Below are positions 54,226 through 64,000 of a stretch of 64,000 nt of DNA, piece after piece. Under the pieces are notes generated by a model. That model was not told the DNA's origin, searched no databases, and saw only the letters and a list, made by a program, of their open reading frames with translations. This DNA is from Branchiostoma floridae. Lineage: Eukaryota > Chordata > Leptocardii > Amphioxiformes > Branchiostomatidae. The stretch covers positions 12,895,926 to 12,959,925 of the forward strand of contig NC_049988.1 of NCBI RefSeq assembly GCF_000003815.2. Direction: 5' to 3'. Numbering within the stretch: position 1 is the stretch's first letter; every line of letters begins with the position of its first letter. The position numbers and the translations under genes were made by a program.

Positions 54226-57200
54226 TCAATGCCATTTTTCCAGTCTGCGTGACTCTGCGACAAAGTTGACGAGCGGCATCTTGGTCTTGAAGGCGTCTAT
54301 GAAGGTGCTGACAGTGCGATGGGAGGGGTTCACCATCCGGATGTCTCTAAGGAGCGGTCCGTACGTCTTGAGGAACGACACCACGGCCTGGAACATTGTC
54401 TCAGCGTACACATCTTTTGGTATCCCCGTAGAACCTTAGGTAAAGAAAATTCAAGTATAATTTTAATAAAGAATTTTTTATTTTATTTTGCATAACAATG
54501 TAGGCCCTTGTTAGATATTATTAATCAAACGTCGATCGTAAATGTTTATGACGTCTTTTTGAAAATGGTGTCTACCAAAATTTCAATACAACGAAACAGC
54601 TGGTACCTATGTATCATATACTTTCTGCCTTGACATCGTTTTATATTTTCTACTGTGAAGGATACTTTTAAATTGATGTTGACCGTTATGAATATTTCAA
54701 ATTAGTTAACTGTTGTCTCTTTCACGAAGGCTTACTAGGAGATGCAGATAAACATTGTTAAGAAGCTCTTTTAATGTAATACTGAACATGGCAATGGATA
54801 CTTATTTGTAATGTCTACTATCTATGAACATAGACACATTTAATCTTCAATTTCGAGACTGTTAAAAAGTTATTAGATTCTTTGCTGTAGCAATTAGTGC
54901 ATCGGGTGGCGCCCATCTTCGTTTCTGTAGCCCTGGGCCACACAACTTTGTGCAATCACTACAGCAGGGGGCTAGTCCACTGGTGGTGGTCTGTGTGACT
55001 TCCATACTCTTTCCCAAAAGCTGAGTGCTAAGCAGCATGTACAATTTCCAAAGTCTTTGGTATGACTCGGCCGGGGATCGAACTCACTACCCAACGACTT
55101 CAAGGCAAATACTTATGCTGTAATATATGGTCCATAATTCTAATAATCGCATATAGACTAACAAACCTGATGTCTGTAGAGACAGTGCAATAGACGTGAC
55201 GCGCATCTTGATGCCGGCACACTTGAAGATGTTCTCGTAGGTCTTGTAGAGGAGCATCTTGCTCTCTCTGGGGTGGGCGGACACCCAGTGAGGAACCACC
55301 GCGTGCAGGATGTGTTTACTGGGGAGCTGGCCGGCTGACGTGGGGACAACCTGTTGGGAAGAGGGGCTACTTTGCATAACTGAAATTGACACCCGATGGT
55401 AAGATGCTGAATATGCAAATGAGGACCCATCTTGCATAGCTAGCTGACCTGTGGAGGGGATGACAACGTTGGGATCAGGGGCTATTTTGCATAATAACTA
55501 GCTGACCTGTGGAGTTGGGGATAGCCTGTTGGGATGAGGGTCGCTTTATTGTTAAATCAGAAGCTATTTTGCATTACTGACATTGACATGATAAGATGCA
55601 GTTTATGCAAATCAGGACCATGTTTGCATAGCTAGCTACAATGCGGGGGTGAGGACAACCTGGTGGTAGGAGGACCTTTTTTTTTTAAATCAGAAGCTAA
55701 AATTAACATTCTAAAATACTGAATATGCAAATCAGGACCCTTTTTTTCATAACTTGCTGATTTTCGAAGGTGAGGACACACATGTAAATTAAGGATATTT
55801 TTTCAGTATTCCACATACTTAGTATTGTTATGCAAGAACGATACATTCTGTGACTTGTCTGATGAAAAATTACTTTCGAAATTTATGGGACTCTAAACAT
55901 TGCAAGGACTCTAGACATTTCAAGGATCAGTATCACCATTATTTATGACCAACCTCCGCAGTCTGCAGTGTTTATGATCTACCTCTGACGTCATTAAGTG
56001 CCTTTTGAATTGTATTGACGTCATTTTTAGTAATCAAGACCTCTAATCCTACTTCAGTCCATAGTCCGGCTTCTTTTTAAGTTTATTTATTGACTGTATC
56101 AAAAAGATTCTTTGCAAGACGTATCACTAGGTACGAAAACAAGTTTTTTTTTAGAAAATCGACCCAAGGCTAGTTGGAATATTGTTGCCCCACATAGATT
56201 TCAAACAAGTGGTTGTAATCTATTCTTTCTGTCCCCCACGTATTTAAAAAGATGGACTGTACCTTGCAATCTGATTCATAATTGAGTATTCTATAAGTGA
56301 GCTCTTGTGCCTTTTTGAGAATCAATGGTTTCATTATTTTGTGCTCATGCTTTTTGTGGTCCTCTATTTCAAGTTCAGATAGGGTGTCGTTCGTACAGGA
56401 TAGCTGTGTAAATCGATAAATAAAGTGGTCAATGATCGCTTGGTCATTTTTTCAGCCAATTTGTTCCAAAGGTCTTCGTGGTTGAGTTGGCGACAAGGTA
56501 CGAATAACGAAATTAGACATACAACAAACGTGTCCATTTGCAACATATGATCCACTGCTCACTGAGTCACGTGTTCTATCTACATAACGTGACGTCACGG
56601 TGGCAGTGGATTGTTCATTGCTTTACAAAAGTGGTGCTGTTCAGTCGAAAATTTGAGTGAGTCCAATTTTTATGTTGGATATTACGTTACAGTTAAACTT
56701 GTTTAAGAATGACTTCTACCAACACAGATGAACTTTCAAGTTCCGACATTGTCTGACACCAAAATAAATCATAACCATATAATGCCCTCATTAGATATCA
56801 ACACCAGGCGTTGTGCTGAAGTATTATGGACAGCCGCAAGGGGATTTATACTTGGACCTGTCTATCGTTTTACTGACATTTACACAAATACCAAGTATCA
56901 TAAAAATCTATTCACAACATTCCATTTTGAGTTATACATGTAATTTCATCCACTCACGTAGTGATACACATTTTTTCATTATCCTCCATTGTCCTATTTG
57001 AAATAAGAAGTGTCCTACATATTGTAAATGTTATTTGCAAAGAACATAACTGCTTTCAATTATTACATCCACCGAAAGTTTATGGCGTCCCCCGTCACTA
57101 TAAAGACATGTAAATATATGACGTCACCTGTGTTGCTGCCAGTCTCCCGTGGGTCGCGACGTATCGTCTGCAATCAGCCTCGATATCATGTCCGCCGTAC

Positions 57201-59853
57201 TGCGCAAGCGCCCAGGACAGCTCCCCGGACAGCTTCAGCCTATCATTGGTCTCGTTCACGATGACGTCAACACACTCTTTGATGACGTCACCCTGATAGA
57301 TGCTAATCTTGGTGTCCAGTGACGTCAGAATTTCGAAATACATTCTGTGCGATAATCCTATCTGTCTACAAGACACCACGCCTTTAAGATTGTGTTCGGG
57401 TTTCTTATGTCTTGAGAACCGAGCCACTGCGTGCTTGTTCATACTGATTGGTGCCTCCCTTCTTAAAGGAAACTTGTACCTGCTTTTCTCAACTTCGGGT
57501 CTTACGGTGTGTCTTGGAATGCTACCTGGGATTTGCCCCATGTCCAAGTTCTTGAAATCCTCTAGCCTATTACCACTGGTATTGTTAGACTGCCTTCTTC
57601 CGACTACCCAGTTGGTTTTCTTGTAATCATGTTGTCTTAGAAAAAAAGCTCTCACTTCTTGAACATCGTGTACCTTGCCATATAGATATATATTCCCCTT
57701 GATTTCCTTAATGTACACTGCCGGGAACATCTCTTGTAGCTTTTCACACTCTTTCTTTGCCGCTGTAACGGTCATACCGTGATTTAACTTGTCTATTTTG
57801 CTACAGGTTAGTTCTGTTGATGCTTCGTCGTACAAGACCTTGAACGCATCCACACTCTTTTGTATATTGACATCGTGTGCATGAATTGGGATGTTTGGAC
57901 GAAATGTAACAGTGCTACTCCCATCTTCCCAAAACAACAAGACTTTGTGTTGCTTCTCAAGTCTTTCTACCTTGCTTCTGCAGGCATTGGCCACATATAT
58001 CATTATATCTGGCTCCACGGTTATTTCCGATTCGGAGGGTCTAGAACTTTTCGTAGGGTCTTTCAAGACAAGGTTCATCTCTTTCTTCATGGGGTCTCGT
58101 CTTGGGATTTTCTTGACCGGCTGCAAGACTAGGTTGACTTCTTTGACGAGAGGGCTTTTTGAGCGTTTAGTTTCTGGTTCAGCAACTAGTTGAGGTAATT
58201 TCAAGTCAGGAATTTCTACTTTGTGAGTTTCTGGCGCTTTTGCATCTTTTGTTTCAGAACTTCTGGTTGTAGTCTTATCTCCTTTGTTGGTTTGAAGCAT
58301 TCCTTTTGCCTCTTGTACTTCCGAATTTTTGGTTGCATTCTTGTCTTTTTCTGTACTTTCCTTTTTCTTTGTTGTTGTTGCGACAGAATCTTTCTCCTTC
58401 TTGTCTTGTTCAGCTTTCGTTGTTTTTGTTTCCTTTTTAACAGAACTTTTAGTTGAAGCTGCATCCTTTACCTTGCCGTCTTTCTTGTCTTTCTCTTTCT
58501 TGTCTTTGATACTCTTAGCTGCTTTTGCCCAATAACTTTTCGCAGTATTTTTATCCTTCCCTTCTTTTTCTTTCGAATCTTTCTTTCCATCAGAATTCTT
58601 TGCTGCATTTTTAGTCATCGCTACACCTTCTTTTTTCTCTTTTGTACCTTTTGAGTCGTTTTCATTCTCGGCCGACTGGATATTTTTAGAAAGTGCATGA
58701 TCTACACTCTTGCCGTTGGCGACTTTTGAGAGAAACCCATGAGCTTCTTGTATCTGCTTGAAGTCTCCTTTCAATTTGATGGAGGTTGTATTTGACGAGG
58801 TTTCCTTTATCCAGTCTACTCCGATCTTACTGTGTAGCTGAGGCAATACGCCATCTTTCTTGGAATTTTCTTGAAGAATGTGTTTGACAAGGGTGGAGTC
58901 TAGGTCAACCTCTATTGACGAAAATATCTGTAAAAGAAGATTGTTTTTTATAGTAAATAAATAAAACTATTTATCAGTTTACGTATTTGCTATTGTCACC
59001 AATATTATGATAGTGATCCTTGTCTATTGTAACATGCATTTCTTATATGTATTAACATGCACTTACAACTAATTATGCAAAGCCTTAGATTCTGGCATGA
59101 ACTTGCAAACAATGTTTCTTTAAATCATCATTTAGCACAATAACATGGTTTTTATGATCAATTCTGAGTGACAATGGATTCAAATATCAACATGATCAAC
59201 AGAATTGGGCGTGAAAGGCCTGTTGTGTAAAATGAATGTATATATCAATATATTGGTTCGATTTTATGTATTCCTGTTGGTTAACATCGTCACCATCATT
59301 GTCATAGTTACTTTATTCCTTTTGAAAATTTTCATCTCAAGTCTGTATTCAGTTTTTTTTTCTTCTTTTGTCTAGATAAAGGAGTTAATCATCTCGAAAA
59401 TGTTAAAATGTTATATCAAATTTTAGATATTTTCCTGTAGTCAACATACCTAACATTACAAAATATCATGACACGTGTACAAAATGGGAGTAACATACTG
59501 TTATATAAATAAGACACTAAGGGCATGTCGGCACCAATGTAAACAAAACAAGCCCATACATTGCATTTAAGTAGAGGATGGGCTGTACAGTTGTTAAGCA
59601 GTAGTTATCCGTCGTTTTCCCTATTACATCTGCATTAGAATCGTTTTTTTTTTATATTTATGCATAATTCGCCATGTTATGTATTCTGTTCTGTGCTGCC
59701 ACTAATATAAGCTTATCACTAATCGAAAATGATTGCAACGCCATAGTGTTTTTCCATGTATGCTTCGAATTGTATCCGACAAATTAGAAGAAAATAGTTG
59801 CAGATAGTCAGTTGATACCATTCCTAGTTACTTACCTTGTTTTCTGAGGTCAT
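54226..59853 (-). CDS. Macro-domain protein, PARP9/PARP14/DTX3L-like
   Basis: Four coding exons: 59853-59836, 58927-57128 (600 codons), 55350-55167 and 54434-54226, phases consistent, 736 residues. ATG 59853 is the first in-frame start and sits just before a good donor; 5' non-coding exons are not excluded. Residues about 10-80 resemble the small KH/RRM-like repeats of PARP14 and DTX3L. About 95-250 is a Lys/Glu/Ser/Thr-rich, probably disordered linker. About 318-443 contains another KH-like region. The C-terminus (about 548-722) is a macro domain: IYQGDVIKECVDVIVNETND, AQYGGHDIEADCR, VVPTSAGQLPSKHILHAV, and TSGSTGIPKDVYAETM. Macro domains bind ADP-ribose; here the usual NAAN is NETN and GGG(V/I) is SGEL, so binding or hydrolase activity may be altered. 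No RING, WWE or PARP catalytic domain follows. Vertebrate relatives act in antiviral and DNA-damage ADP-ribose signalling; that role is not shown here. Confidence 0.87.
55057..55105 (-). mobile_element. tRNA-like SINE fragment
   Basis: On the minus strand GGTAGTGAGTTCGATCCCCGG is a well-kept B box context; no A box is left. Lies in the last intron of the macro-domain gene. Confidence 0.45.
55335..55690. repeat. Tandem copies of the macro-gene exon 3 splice junction
   Basis: The junction at 55350 (plus strand ACAACCTGTTGGGAAG) and its surroundings are repeated at about 55463, 55523 and 55655, with shared blocks GGGGCTA(C/T)TTTGCAT, GCATAGCTAGCTGACCTGTGGAG and ATATGCAAAT(G/C)AGGACC. The third and fourth copies keep an AG acceptor on the minus strand; the second has lost it. 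Confidence 0.78.
55700..57127. other. Remainder of macro-gene intron 2
   Basis: No second gene is recognised. CGTGACGTCACGG at about 56588-56600 is a CRE-like palindrome of unknown meaning. Confidence 0.45.
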
Positions 59854-60980
59854 GGCGAACTTGGTCTTTGCTCTGACATATTCTCTCCTTTTCGTAGCAT
59901 TCTGATCAAGATGAAACTACCCAAACTACACGGACGTGTTTTGTTACAAGTGTCCAGTCATAATCGGCTCTTAGTCGTACACCAACCGTCAAGTATACCA
60001 AACTTTGACATCCTTTAGTACTGCAATGCCACCCTAACAAGGGCACTTCAAAAACGTCGGTGAATTTGTAAAAAAGATTTGGGTTTAAGTTACTAAACGG
60101 GGAAGTGAATTTGACAAGACGTTTTCCCCTAAACTGGTTCAAATGTTGCTATTTTGGAACGAAGACAATAAAACACCAGCATGGAAGCCACTGCAAGGAC
60201 TTTTGTTTCCAAAGCAGCGAGTAAATACTCTTTTCGACTGTCTACAGGTTTCGTCTCAAACTATGCATATGTTTAACAAACGTAATCTTATATTTTTTCT
60301 GATGGTGTTACTTTATTAAAGAATAGATTTGTGCATTTTGCCACACACGTTTAAAATTTTTGTGCCATTAAAAATCTTGATGTAGTTCCAAACGAATTAT
60401 TGGATTTTATGGACGAAAACTGAAATGTTTCGTTGGGAAAGAGATTTTTGACGTGTCTGTTTTTTCAGCAAGTTCTGGTTAATAGTGCGGAATTGGCCCT
60501 TGAGTTGACAGGTGACCTGGCCAATTGACCCGGATGTACTTCAAAAGTCTGCCGGAACAAAGCACCATGGGCACTTGTGCACAAAAAAACTTTAACGAAG
60601 AGGCTTTTAGAGTGGGACGAATCAATGGACCACAAAAACGTGCTCTTGAGTATTTTTTTGTTCACTAATGAAATAAAGCATCTAATTTGTGGGTGCGAAA
60701 CGTCGAAAGAAGAGCACAATCATGAAACTAATTATGACAAATTGTTCAATGTAAAGTTGTATAGCATTGTTTGCACATTAAATGTATCTAAATTTAAGGC
60801 CCACCCTTCAATTATGATTATATTTGTTATGCCCTATTGTATTTGTAATGTAGACATTCTTCATGGCTTCTTAAAGATATAAACGTGTCTTAAGGAATAT
60901 TAATGGCTTGAAGTGTAAGTAAAGAAACAACGTACATTAAGACATTTTTGTCTGTTCATGTATTTTCAACAATGCTTCAA
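59854..60980. other. Upstream of the macro-domain gene
   Basis: Probable promoter and 5' UTR at 59854-59930, then AT-rich sequence. A GCGAAACGTCGAAAG string at about 60693-60707 resembles sequences found in some Penelope-type elements but nothing else supports one. Confidence 0.4.
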
Positions 60981-60983
60981 TGT

Positions 60984-61130
60984 AGAAGTGACACTATCGA
61001 GGTAGCCATGGCTGTAGTTGAAGAAGTAATGCAAAAGTGGCATTACTATAGAAGTCATAAGTGTAGTTGTCAACTTGGTACGTAAGTGATACCAGTCTAC
61101 CACAATAGTGTCGCTTGCACTTCGTCTAGT
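60984..61130 (+). repeat. Dispersed AGTGACACTA...GTAGCCATGA repeat, copy 2
   Basis: Same order of blocks as 42438-42590 (AGTGACACTA, GGTAGCCATGG, TTGTCAACTTGGTA, GATACCAGT). Confidence 0.6.
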
Positions 61131-61548
61131 TCACTGCTCGAATACAGGAATAAATTTTAAAAATCATTTCGTTATAAGATAACTCTTATTGAAATTGCAA
61201 TGTTCTCACTGAAATCATAACACATATAAACTGATTTTAAAAAATTATCCAAGAGATATCTGTAGTAATAGAAGAAGGTTCAACGTTTTGGGCCACTTTG
61301 CCTTTTTTTAAATGGAAAAAAATATCAGGTATCAGGTTGTTTTGATTGGTGCTCGTTTGCTCCACTTTACGACAATCAATTCAGCGCAGTTTATGACAGT
61401 TTTTAATAGTTACGTAGATTTAGTAACCTATTCTGGACCGTATGTACGTTCATCCACTTAATATTTGTATGTTAGAATTTAGTTTATCTACATGTACTAC
61501 ATGTACAGGCCACATTCATTCGTTCATTTCATGTATCTAGTCTTTCTT

Positions 61549-61597
61549 CACTTGCAGTTAGCCCCATGGGCATGAATTTGCAATAAAACATTTCTTT
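61549..61597 (+). mobile_element. LINE 3' tail fragment
   Basis: TTGCAGTTAGCCCCATGGGC through TTGCAATAAAAC matches the tail of the LINE at 600-650. Everything upstream is lost or too diverged. Confidence 0.6.
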
Positions 61598-61865
61598 AAA
61601 GAGCAAAAATCCTAAAACATCGAGATAGTCCCTATTTTACTCCACTTTTTTAGGCATGGTCTGGTGTAATCAGAGATTTATAGTAAGATCACAGCAACAG
61701 TGTTTGCTAACAGAAACACAAACTCACCGGGCCAACCGGCTCCTAACCGTTGTTTGGTTACTAAAACCAACATCGGAATTTGATTAGGCTCACACAGAGC
61801 TTTGGCTTCTCAATACGGTTTCTATGACACAAAAGCATTGGACCGGTCACGATGTTAATATAGTT

Positions 61866-62175
61866 TAGGCCACAGCAAGTAAATTTTACGGATGACAGTG
61901 CTCATTAATTTTTACCAAATTTCAGAGGAAAAAGAGAGTCGTTTTCTTATTTTGAAATGGTCAACATGACGAGAAAGTAACGAAATGGGGAAATATGTTA
62001 TGTTGTAGCCTAATGGTTATATTTTCCGAAGTGACACTAGTGGGGTAGCCATGACAGTCTGCAGAAGGGAAGCTTCTTAGATATTTGTAAAAGTGGCACC
62101 AACCATGACTTTCAAAGTTGCCAACTTGGTAAGTTTTACAGGTCTATAGCTACCACACTAGTGCCACTTCGTGCA
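61866..62175 (+). mobile_element. Relative of the 42299 element with AGTGACACTA repeat, copy 3
   Basis: Begins AGGCCACAGCAAGTAAATTT then GGATGACA, and further on ATGTTGTAGCCTAATGGTTAT and AGTGACACTAGTGGGGTAGCC, in the same order as 42299-42590. The right inverted end was not found. Confidence 0.6.
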
Positions 62176-62260
62176 CCTCTTAAATCCAGAAATAAAGGAC
62201 TTTTTGATACCAAGTTTTGTCGCATGTATTCTTGTCAATGTTTATGTAGTCTACTTCTTA

Positions 62261-62939
62261 GACCCCGTTCACACTCAAAAAAATGAAGCGGCTTCAACGT
62301 CGAAGCCGCTTGATCCGGATCGTTTTCTTGAGTGTGAACGCTCCAAGCGGCTTGGATTTTCACCGATCCGGCTCGTTTGCAATCCATCCCTGGGAGGTAG
62401 TTTGAGACACTTGTGAACAAGCCGCTTGGTTGAAATCGCGAGTGTGAACGCAACGCGGGATAGATTCTATGCAAATTTCCGACTTGCCCCCTGTTGGAGG
62501 TTATATATCCAGGTATCGGGAGCAGGAACACACGCCACACTGACAGGTTTGCTCACGTTACTGATTTTTGTGCCCAATGATAATGTCTGGAAAGATAAAA
62601 AATCGCTGTAGGGTCAAGGCAAGTGGAATGGGAAGCAAACAAAGCTTTTTTTATCACGCGAAGAGAGAGGAAGCACAGCAAGCTAAAAAAAATCACAAAA
62701 AACAAGCATATCTTTGAACAGCCTTCTCTCTGGATCATGATATAAGACTATTAAGAGTGGGTTTGAGAAAACCTACAAACAATGTTGTAAAAAAGTATAC
62801 CTGAAGTCCAGGTACGGAATTGTGTGCGATTAATCGGATTGTCTGAAATGAGTGTGAACGTAATTTTTTTGAAGCGGCTTGCCCGTTGAAGCGGCTTCGA
62901 CGTTGAAGCCGCTTCATTTTTTTGAGTGTGAACGGGGTC
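62261..62939. mobile_element. TA-flanked MITE with GAAGCGGCTTC palindromes
   Basis: GACCCCGTTCACACTCAAAA and TTTTGAGTGTGAACGGGGTC are perfect inverted repeats and continue for about 50 bp through AATGAAGCGGCTTCAACGTC. Several GAAGCCGCTT/AAGCGGCTT palindromes and GAGTGTGAACG strings lie inside. TA flanks both ends. Confidence 0.9.
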
Positions 62940-62941
62940 TA

Positions 62942-64000
62942 AAAGTTTAAGTCTTGGGTGTTTCACCCTATCACGTATTTGCAGTTTGGCAAGGATGTAA
63001 TCCATATCCATAGAATTTATATGCTATGGCCAATGAGATTCTTTTTAACTTCATTGCTGTGGTCCAAGCCTCTAGGTGTGTACCATGAGAAAATATCTTC
63101 GTACCAAACATTCTTCAATTAGTAACACGGTCACTAGTCTCTAACGGGGATTTAGGCTGAATTTCCTCGGCGCTGCAAGCTTGTAACACCGCCTGACCAA
63201 CTAAGCTAACCCCGATGAATTGATCATATTTAAAGGGGCTGAGACAAAATTTTCGTGGGGGCATGTCGGCCCTAGTGCCGAATTCGAAGAACTTGACCGT
63301 ATGGGCCCTGGAAAAAGCATGTGTATATTGCCATGTATAGAACTCTTTTACGTAATACTAAATGTTATATATACAAAATATCTTTTGATATTGATAACTC
63401 ACATCAAATGATATATAAGTAAGAAGAAATTTAAAGAAATAGCATCTGTTTTTGCTATAAGGAATAACGTTTTATTAAGTATTAGCAACTCTAAAAACAC
63501 TCGACATATTCACTGCACTTCAGGAAGTCACGATAAGGAAGTCCCCTCTTTGTAATACGGAAATGACGTTATGATAAACATTTGTACGTGCACTTGAAAG
63601 TGAGGAAGTTAAATAAGAGCTTCACTGTTTTGAGTTGTAGAAATGACGTTTAATTACGAACTTAAACGTCACTAGAAAGGCCGACATTTGCTTAAGAGCA
63701 AATACAGCATATTTCAGCCATACCCCTTCCCACGCAACATTGGACTGTTCCAAATCACCCCTGCGCAAAAATGGAACATCATCTTAACAGTACATTATCC
63801 CCCAAAGTGGACTGGTATTGTGAATTGATTCCAGGTAAAAACAGAGCTTGCTTCTATTTTTCAGAAAATGACAATAATCACACCTTCCATTCAGAAAATT
63901 TTCATCATGACTGAAAATTGTTGAATGACTTCATGTAATGTCATTAACAATTTTCAGTACGATACCTAGGTGTCAGTTTAAAAAAGTATAAGCTCCTTGT
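62942..64000. other. Intergenic, nothing recognised
   Basis: No gene, structured RNA or bounded repeat could be supported in the last kilobase. Confidence 0.5.

Noticed and set aside
57098-58846. 582-residue ORF as a complete single-exon gene
   Set aside because: It is the long second exon of the macro-domain gene; the macro domain is incomplete without exons 3 and 4, and the frame extends upstream to an acceptor at 58927.
60640-60710. Hammerhead ribozyme of the Penelope type near GCGAAACGTC
   Set aside because: A stem GCATC/GGTGC precedes GAAAC, but the required CTGATGA is CTAATGA and is six bases away from the stem, so the core is not formed.
60465-60882. Overlapping ORFs of 84 and 101 residues
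   Set aside because: No recognised family, no splice context, and A/T-rich random-like composition.

Overview
The window looks like nuclear DNA from an invertebrate chordate, most likely a lancelet (Branchiostoma); the species is inferred. Genes are split by GT-AG introns, there is no operon-like packing, and non-coding DNA is crowded with short inverted-repeat transposons, tRNA-derived SINEs, non-LTR retrotransposon ends and micro- and minisatellites. A RAMP-family gene, a chordate receptor partner, fits this reading.

Five protein-coding genes can be assembled exon by exon with conserved splice sites and matching phases: (1) a RAMP-like receptor accessory protein, + strand, 13090-15104, 2 exons, 156 aa; (2) a ZSWIM2 orthologue (SWIM-RING-ZZ-RING ubiquitin ligase), - strand, 30168-16844, 11 exons, 757 aa; (3) a FAM221A orthologue, + strand, 31574-37902, 7 exons, about 330 aa, head-to-head with ZSWIM2; (4) a VOPP1/WBP1-family cysteine-rich single-pass membrane protein with a PPxY motif, + strand, 41723-49314, 5 exons, 219 aa; (5) a macro-domain protein with KH-like segments and a lysine-rich linker, related to PARP9/PARP14/DTX3L, - strand, 59853-54226, 4 exons, 736 aa.

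Layout: 1-13 kb is gene-free and holds LINE remnants, tandem repeats, (GT)n and (CA)n tracts and several MITE families. 13-15 kb is the RAMP-like gene. 16.5-38 kb is the divergent ZSWIM2/FAM221A pair, whose introns carry hAT-like MITEs, a 6.6 kb inverted-repeat element and an array of duplicated exon starts. 38-41.6 kb is intergenic. 41.7-53 kb is the VOPP1-like gene with a nested transposon, a 43-bp minisatellite and, downstream, more MITEs and a SINE. 54-60 kb is the macro-domain gene. 60-64 kb is repeat-rich and gene-free.

The genes do not form an obvious pathway. The ZSWIM2/FAM221A pair shares one intergenic region with a ZNF143/Staf-like site. The most striking structural theme is that in three of the five genes (FAM221A, ZSWIM2, macro-domain) the junction between an intron's 3' end and the next exon has been copied in tandem into the upstream intron, in FAM221A at least seven times. 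A second theme is a set of unrelated inverted-repeat transposons, each loaded with its own short subterminal motif.
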